Assembly (NCBI RefSeq): GCF_012396015.1
Contig: NZ_JAAXOQ010000003.1
Location: 1 to 64,000 of the forward strand
Direction: 5' to 3'
DNA from: Tsukamurella spumae
GTDB taxonomy: Bacteria > Actinomycetota > Actinomycetes > Mycobacteriales > Mycobacteriaceae
Length of the DNA: 64,000 nucleotides
Shown here piece after piece: positions 57,574-64,000 of this stretch. Numbering within the stretch: the stretch's first letter is position 1; each line of letters starts with the position of its first letter. A model generated the notes under the pieces. It saw nothing but the letters and a program-made list of their open reading frames with translations, had not been told where the DNA came from and ran no database searches. Both the position numbers and the translations under genes were made by a program.

Positions 57574-60018
57574 TCAGGCAACGTTGGCCGCGTACCTCGC
57601 CGGGTCCGCGTCGAACTTCGGGGCGCACGACGGGCAGCAGAAGTAGTACCGCTCACCGTCGTAGTCGCGGAACAGTCCGCGCGCCTCGGCGGTGGACTTC
57701 ACCACCGGATTGCCCACCATGACGGGGCAGGTGGTGGATTCCGCCACCTGCGGAGCCCGCCCCGCCGCGCTGCGGAATCCACGCAGGCGCAAGCTGTTCC
57801 CCACGACGAAGACGCTGGAGAAGGCCATCGCCGCGCCGGCGAGCATCGGGTTGAGCATGCCGAGTGCCGCGACCGGGATCGCCGCGACGTTGTAGGCGAA
57901 GGCCCAGAACAGGTTCGTCTTGATCGTGCGGAGTGTGCTGCGCGACAGGCGGATCGCGTCCACTGCGGCGCGCAGGTCCCCCCGGACCAGCGTGATGTCG
58001 GCGGCTTCGATGGCGACGTCGCTGCCCGTGCCCATCGCCAGACCCAGGTCGGCGGCGGCGAGGGCGGGAGCGTCGTTGACCCCGTCGCCGACCATCGCGA
58101 CGACGCGGCCCTCGGCCTGCAGGCGGGTCACCACGGCGACCTTCTCCTGCGGCATGACCTCGGCGATCACCTCGTCGATGCCGACCTCCGCCGCGATCTT
58201 GCGGGCGGCGGGCGCGTTGTCGCCGGTGAGCAGCACGGGCGTCAGCCCGAGTGCCCGCAGCTCCCGGATCGCCTCGGCGCTGGTGGGTTTCACGGTGTCG
58301 GAGACCACGAGGATCCCGCGCGCCGCACCGTCCCAGCCGACGGCGACGACGGTCGCGCCCTGCGCCTCGGCGTCCGCCTTGGCCGCGACGAGATCGTCGG
58401 ACAGGCGCAGCGCCCAGTCGGCGAGCAGCGACTCGCGGCCCACGATCACGCCGTGACCGTCGACGACGCCCTGCACGCCCCGCCCCTCGACGTTCGCGAA
58501 ACCGTCGACGGGCGAGAGCGTTCCGACCTTCTCCGCCGCGCCCTTGGCGATGGCCTGCGCGATCGGGTGCTCGGAGGCGTCCTCCAGCGCACCGGCGTAG
58601 CGCAGCACGTCGAGCGGGTCGACGCCCTGCTCGGTGATCACGTCGACCAGGGTCATCCGGCCGGTGGTCACGGTGCCGGTCTTGTCGAGCACGACGGTGT
58701 CCACGCGGCGGGTCGATTCGAGGACCTCGGGGCCCTTGATCAGGATGCCCAGCTGGGCGCCCCGGCCGGTGCCGACGAGCAGCGCCGTCGGCGTCGCCAG
58801 GCCCAGCGCGCACGGGCAGGCGATGACGAGGACCGCGACCGCGGCGGTGAAGGCCGCCGAGACGGGGAAGCCCGCACCGAGCCAGCCGACCAGGGTGATC
58901 GCGGCGATCGCGATGACGATCGGCACGAACACGCCGGAGATCCGGTCGGCGAGGCGCTGGACCTCGGCCTTGCCGGTCTGGGCCTCCTCGACGAGCCGGG
59001 CCATCTGCGCGAGCTGCGTGTCCGCGCCGACGCGGGTGGCCCGCACCACGAGTCGTCCGCCGGCGTTGACCGTCGCGCCGGTCACCGCGTCGCCGGGTCC
59101 GACCTCGACGGGCACCGATTCGCCGGTGAGCATCGAGGCGTCGACCGCGGACGTCCCGGAGACGACCACGCCGTCGGTGGCGATCTTCTCGCCGGGCCGC
59201 ACGATGAACTCGTCGTCCGCGCGCAGCTCGTCGACGCCGATCTTGACCTCGGCCCCGTCGCGCAGGACGGAGACCTCCTTGGCGCCGAGCTCGAGCAGCG
59301 CGCGCAGCGCCGCCCCGGCCCGCCGCTTGGAGCGCTTCTCGAAGTAGCGCCCGGCGAGGATGAACATGGTGACGCCGGCGGCCACCTCGAGGTAGATGTT
59401 CGCGGCACCGTCGGACGGCGCGAGCGTGAGGGAGAACGGGTGCTTCATCCCCGGCTCGCCTGCGGTGCCGAGGAAGAGAGCGTACAGCGACCACAGGAAC
59501 GCCGACAGCGTGCCCATGGAGATGAGCGTGTCCATCGTGGCCGTGCCGTGCTTGAGGTTGACCCACGCCGCCCGGTGGAAGGGCCATGCGCCCCACAGGA
59601 TCACGGGCGAGGCCAGCGCCAGGGAGGCCCACTGCCAGTACGTGAACTGCAGCGCGGGGGTCATCGCCATGGCGATGACCGGCACGCTGAGCACCACGGC
59701 GCCGATGAGTCGGGTACGGAGCGAGGCCAGTTCGACGTCCGCGGGGGTGCTCTCCTCGCCACCCGGGCCCGACGGTGCCGCCGCCCCGGACAGCGTCGCG
59801 CTGTAGCCGGCGCCGACGACCTCGTCGATGATGCGCTGCGGGTCGACGCCCGCGGGCGCGACGACCTTCGCCTTCTCGGTGGCGTAGTTGACCGTGGCGC
59901 TGACGCCGTCGATCTTGCCCAGGCGCCGCTCGATCCGGTTGGCGCAGGAGGCGCAGGTCATGCCGCCGATGTCCAGCTCGATGTGCGCGCCGCCGGTGGC
60001 ACTGCCGGGTGTGCTCAC
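57574..60018 (-). CDS. copA: Copper-exporting P-type ATPase with C-terminal YHS domain
   Basis: 814 residues from a GTG with GGAGG just upstream. N-terminal heavy-metal domain [13 protein letters not shown] (C22, C25); eight membrane helices; transport motif [10 protein letters not shown] near residue 400; phosphorylation DKTGTVTTG near 442; [18 protein letters not shown] hinge. CPC plus the ATP-binding HP motif (SEHPIAQAI) mark a P1B-1 Cu(I) exporter. The last 50 residues form a YHS/TRASH-like metal domain ([22 protein letters not shown]), unusually at the C-terminus. A CsoR-type operator precedes it, but no csoR or chaperone gene is in the window. Confidence 0.93.
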   Translation of the reverse strand: MSTPGSATGGAHIELDIGGMTCASCANRIERRLGKIDGVSATVNYATEKAKVVAPAGVDPQRIIDEVVGAGYSATLSGAAAPSGPGGEESTPADVELASLRTRLIGAVVLSVPVIAMAMTPALQFTYWQWASLALASPVILWGAWPFHRAAWVNLKHGTATMDTLISMGTLSAFLWSLYALFLGTAGEPGMKHPFSLTLAPSDGAANIYLEVAAGVTMFILAGRYFEKRSKRRAGAALRALLELGAKEVSVLRDGAEVKIGVDELRADDEFIVRPGEKIATDGVVVSGTSAVDASMLTGESVPVEVGPGDAVTGATVNAGGRLVVRATRVGADTQLAQMARLVEEAQTGKAEVQRLADRISGVFVPIVIAIAAITLVGWLGAGFPVSAAFTAAVAVLVIACPCALGLATPTALLVGTGRGAQLGILIKGPEVLESTRRVDTVVLDKTGTVTTGRMTLVDVITEQGVDPLDVLRYAGALEDASEHPIAQAIAKGAAEKVGTLSPVDGFANVEGRGVQGVVDGHGVIVGRESLLADWALRLSDDLVAAKADAEAQGATVVAVGWDGAARGILVVSDTVKPTSAEAIRELRALGLTPVLLTGDNAPAARKIAAEVGIDEVIAEVMPQEKVAVVTRLQAEGRVVAMVGDGVNDAPALAAADLGLAMGTGSDVAIEAADITLVRGDLRAAVDAIRLSRSTLRTIKTNLFWAFAYNVAAIPVAALGMLNPMLAGAAMAFSSVFVVGNSLRLRGFRSAAGRAPQVAESTTCPVMVGNPVVKSTAEARGLFRDYDGERYYFCCPSCAPKFDADPARYAANVA

Positions 60019-60038
60019 GGTTCCTCCTCGGTCAGTGG

Positions 60039-60053
60039 TACCCCCTCCGGGTA
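60039..60053. promoter_or_regulatory. Secondary CsoR-like half-palindrome
   Basis: TACCC-N5-GGGTA, in the copA leader, weaker relative of the operator at 60064-60088. Confidence 0.3.
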
Positions 60054-60063
60054 TCTGAGTCGA

Positions 60064-60088
60064 ATCTATACCCCATGGGGGTATAGAT
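60064..60088. promoter_or_regulatory. CsoR-type copper operator upstream of copA
   Basis: Perfect 25-bp palindrome ATCTATACCCC-ATG-GGGGTATAGAT, 46 bp upstream of the copA start. The ATACCCC/GGGGTAT core is the form recognised by CsoR-family copper repressors. Confidence 0.75.
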
Positions 60089-60134
60089 CAAGGCCCGGAC
60101 GGCCCGGATTCCGAGAAGGGTGAGCAGAGCGCGC

Positions 60135-61049
60135 CTAGGGCACCACGGTGGCGCCGGGCACCGGACCGGAGGCCACGCGCACCGTCCGGCAGACCCCCGC
60201 GCCCGCGAGCTCGGTGCCCACGTCGACGGCGTCGTCCGCACTGGCGCAGAGGAAGGCGCAGGTGGGGCCACTGCCGGAGACGATGCCCGCCAGCGCGCCG
60301 GCCTCCATGCCCGCCCGCAGCGTGCGCCGCAGGCCCGGCTGCAGCGACAGCGCGGCTGCCTGCAGATCATTGGCGAGCAGCGGCGCCAGCCGGTGCGGAT
60401 CACCGGATGCGACGGCGGCGAGCAGCTCGTCGGGGCTGCCGGCGCGCGGCGGGTCGCCCACCTCCCGCAGCCGATCGAGCTCCCGGTACACCGCGGGCGT
60501 GCTGAGCCCCTCGCGGGCCAGCGCCAGGGTCCAGTGGAACTCGCCGCGGGCCAGCGCGGGGATCAGCCGCTCGCCGCGCCCCGTGCCGAGCGCGGTGTGT
60601 CCGTGCAGCGAGAACGGGACATCGGAGCCCAGCGCGGCCGCGACCTCGTCGAGCTCGTCCCGGGTGACCTCGAGACCCCACAGCGTCGCGGCGCCGAGCA
60701 GGGCCGCCGCGGCGTCCGCGGAACCGCCGGCCATCCCGCCGGCGACGGGGATGCCCTTGACGATGTCGATGCGCATCGCGGGGTCGTGGCCGTACCGCTC
60801 GGCGAGCGCGACCACGGCGCGCGCGGCCAGATTCGTCGGATCGGTCGGTACGTCGCGGACACCCTCACCGGTGACGTGCAGGGAGAGCTCGTCCGCCGGG
60901 GTCAGGGTCACATCGTCGTGCAGCGACAGCGCCTGGAACACCGTCACGAGCTCGTGAAAACCGTCGGGCCGCACGTCGCCCACACCGAGGTGGAGGTTCA
61001 CCTTGGCGGGCGCGCGCACGGTCAGGGGTTTCGGCACCACGGAAAGCAC
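60135..61049 (-). CDS. ispE: 4-diphosphocytidyl-2-C-methyl-D-erythritol kinase
   Basis: 304 residues from a GTG at 61049 (GGAG 3 nt upstream); GTGs at 61040 and 61037 are alternatives. GHMP kinase of the MEP isoprenoid pathway: [23 protein letters not shown], the GHMP loop [17 protein letters not shown] and C-terminal [14 protein letters not shown]. Starts 10 bp after ksgA, as in Rv1010-Rv1011. Confidence 0.95.
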   Translation of the reverse strand: MLSVVPKPLTVRAPAKVNLHLGVGDVRPDGFHELVTVFQALSLHDDVTLTPADELSLHVTGEGVRDVPTDPTNLAARAVVALAERYGHDPAMRIDIVKGIPVAGGMAGGSADAAAALLGAATLWGLEVTRDELDEVAAALGSDVPFSLHGHTALGTGRGERLIPALARGEFHWTLALAREGLSTPAVYRELDRLREVGDPPRAGSPDELLAAVASGDPHRLAPLLANDLQAAALSLQPGLRRTLRAGMEAGALAGIVSGSGPTCAFLCASADDAVDVGTELAGAGVCRTVRVASGPVPGATVVP

Positions 61050-61059
61050 GCGCTCCAGA

Positions 61060-61965
61060 CTACGGTGCGGAGGACCGCGAGCCGGCCGCGGACTTCGCGG
61101 CGGCGAGCGCGGCGAACTGCTCCACCCCCAGCTTCTCGCCGCGTTCCCGCGGATCGATGCCCGCCGCGACCAGGATCTCCTCCGCCGCCGCGGGCGATCC
61201 GGCCCACCCAGCGAGGGCGGCGCGCAGCGTCTTGCGGCGCTGCGCGAAGGCGGCGTCCACGGCCGCCCAGAGCTGCGCGCGGTCCACGTCGGCGCGACCG
61301 TCCGGCCCGTGCAGATCGATCCGGACCAGCCCCGACTCGACATTGGGCTCGGGCCAGAACACCGCCCGCCCGACGGTGCCGGCCTTGCGCACCTGCCCGT
61401 AGTAGGCCGCCTTGACCGACGGTACGCCGTACACCCGCGAGCCCGGCGCGGCGGCGAGCCGGTCCGCGACCTCGAGCTGCACCATCACCAGCACGGTGCG
61501 CAGCGTCGGGACCTCGGCGAGCAGGTGCAGCAGCACCGGGACCGAGACGTTGTACGGGAGGTTCGCGACGAGCACCGTCGGCGACCCCGCGACCGACACC
61601 TGAGCACCCGAGACCTTGAGCGCGTCCTCGCCGATCACGGTGAGGTTGTCCGCGAGCTCCGGCGCGCGGTCGGCCACCGTCTTCGGGAGTTGTTCCGCGA
61701 GAACCGAATCGATCTCGATCGCGGTCACGGCGGCGGCGGCGTCGAGCAGCGCGAGAGTCAGCGACCCCAGCCCGGGGCCGACCTCGAGGGCGATGTCGTC
61801 GGGCCGGACGTTCGCCGCGGCGACGATCTTGCGGACCGTGTTCGGGTCGTGCACGAAGTTCTGCCCCAGCGTCTTCGTGGGGCGAACGGACAACTGCCCG
61901 GCCAGCGCGCGGATCTCCGCGGGGCCGAGCAGTCGTGCCTTGTTCTTGAAGTCGGCGCCGGTCAC
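61060..61965 (-). CDS. ksgA: 16S rRNA dimethyladenosine transferase (RsmA)
   Basis: 301 residues from a GTG. Dimethylates the two adenines of the 3'-terminal helix of 16S rRNA. SAM motif [15 protein letters not shown], catalytic [14 protein letters not shown], and the N-terminal [19 protein letters not shown]. Part of the tatD-rpfB-ksgA-ispE cluster conserved in actinobacteria. Confidence 0.96.
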   Translation of the reverse strand: MTGADFKNKARLLGPAEIRALAGQLSVRPTKTLGQNFVHDPNTVRKIVAAANVRPDDIALEVGPGLGSLTLALLDAAAAVTAIEIDSVLAEQLPKTVADRAPELADNLTVIGEDALKVSGAQVSVAGSPTVLVANLPYNVSVPVLLHLLAEVPTLRTVLVMVQLEVADRLAAAPGSRVYGVPSVKAAYYGQVRKAGTVGRAVFWPEPNVESGLVRIDLHGPDGRADVDRAQLWAAVDAAFAQRRKTLRAALAGWAGSPAAAEEILVAAGIDPRERGEKLGVEQFAALAAAKSAAGSRSSAP

Positions 61966-61983
61966 CGGTGTGACTCTACCGAG

Positions 61984-63533
<1,550 letters not shown>

Positions 63534-63560
63534 AGAAGTGGATGGCGTGCCAGCTTCTGT

Positions 63561-64000
63561 TCATTTCGACGCCGCGAATGTGGCGCCGAACACACGCTCC
63601 GCGGTCGCCGTGGTGGCCGCCGCGATCTCCTCGGGGCTGACTCCGCGCAGGTCAGCGAGGAATCGGGCGGTGTAGGGGATGCAGTACGACTCATTGGGGG
63701 CACCCCGGTACGGATGTGGTGTGAGATACGGCGCATCCGTCTCGACGAGTAGTTGATCCTCGGGTACCAGGCGCGCGGCCTCCTGCAGGGCCGCCGCGTT
63801 GGTGAAGGTGACCGTGCCGGAGAAGCTGAGCACGTAGCCGCGGTCCACGCATTCGCGGGCCATCTCCGCGTCGCCGGAGAAGCAGTGGAAGATCACCGTC
63901 TCCGGGGCGCCGAAGCGCTCCAGGTCCTTCAGGATGTCGGCGTCGGCCTCGCGGTTGTGGATCATCAGCGGCTTGCCCAGGCGTTTGGCCAGGTCGATGT
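63561..64000 (-). CDS. tatD: TatD family metal-dependent DNase, 3' part
   Basis: The frame is open to the right end of the window, where IDLAKRLGKPLMIHNREADAD reads on from outside. TatD motifs seen: MIHNRE (metal His), FHCFSGDAEMA, VLSFSGTVTF and the C-terminal VETDAPYLTPHPYRG, which carries the catalytic Asp. About 146 C-terminal residues of a usual 260-280 are present. The cluster tatD-rpfB-ksgA-ispE matches Rv1008-Rv1011. Confidence 0.93.
   Translation of the reverse strand, partial: IDLAKRLGKPLMIHNREADADILKDLERFGAPETVIFHCFSGDAEMARECVDRGYVLSFSGTVTFTNAAALQEAARLVPEDQLLVETDAPYLTPHPYRGAPNESYCIPYTARFLADLRGVSPEEIAAATTATAERVFGATFAASK

Overview
This is a high-G+C actinobacterial chromosome segment, most likely from the order Mycobacteriales (Tsukamurella, Gordonia or Rhodococcus-like; the genus is my inference). 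The gene content and order resemble the Mycobacterium tuberculosis blocks Rv1008-Rv1026 (tatD, rpfB, ksgA, ispE, pth, rplY, prs, glmU, mfd, mazG, lpqU, eno, divIC-like, DUF501, ppx), Rv1075c-Rv1079 (SGNH hydrolase, cbs, metB) and the nuo operon with its Rv3143-like leader gene. No IS element, phage, CRISPR array or rRNA operon was seen.

Layout. 1-6.6 kb: the edge of a lipoprotein-like gene with an apparent frameshift, a small membrane protein, the transsulfuration pair metB-cbs, an SGNH hydrolase, a Bax-inhibitor-1 membrane protein, and a ClpN-domain/HTH pair under a promoter carrying two matching inverted repeats. 6.6-11.4 kb: tRNA-Leu(UAA), then accessory genes (deacetylase, quinone-reductase-like oxidoreductase, AraC regulator, RibD-like reductase) and a guanidinium exporter behind a guanidine-III riboswitch. 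11.4-14.7 kb: ppx, DUF501, divIC-like and eno. 14.8-32.4 kb: a 2OG-Fe(II) oxygenase, an atypical receiver-domain protein, the full 14-gene nuoA-N operon behind a near-ideal Crp/GlxR site, a small membrane protein and a TetR regulator. 32.4-34.1 kb: a stand-alone GmrSD-type (DUF262/DUF1524) restriction gene. 34.1-42.5 kb: a secretory lipase, mfd, mazG, lpqU, small secreted and membrane proteins, a pyrimidine-dimer glycosylase and tRNA-Gln. 42.6-52.5 kb: glmU-prs, an ArsC-like protein, a DyP peroxidase-encapsulin nanocompartment, two hydrolases, rplY-pth-GNAT and prfC. 52.5-57.5 kb: a TetR/thioesterase divergent pair, a LysE exporter, gene relics, a hydroxyisobutyryl-CoA hydrolase-like protein and an ABC-F protein. 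57.6-64 kb: copA with a CsoR-like operator, ispE, ksgA, rpfB and the 3' part of tatD.

How the genes work together. nuoA-N builds the proton-pumping NADH dehydrogenase. glmU and prs feed cell-wall and nucleotide synthesis. The lpqU transglycosylase and rpfB act on peptidoglycan. mfd, mazG and the dimer glycosylase protect DNA and the nucleotide pool. DyP is packaged in the encapsulin shell by its C-terminal tag. The most interesting regulatory structures are the guanidine-III riboswitch, the operator pair over the HTH-clpN promoter, three Crp/GlxR-like palindromes, the CsoR-type palindrome before copA, and a 23-bp inverted repeat between the encapsulin and dienelactone hydrolase genes. Many genes have a TANNNT hexamer 6-9 nt before the start codon, suggesting frequent leaderless transcription. 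No wholly unknown multi-gene system was recognised; the best candidates for something new are listed as findings.
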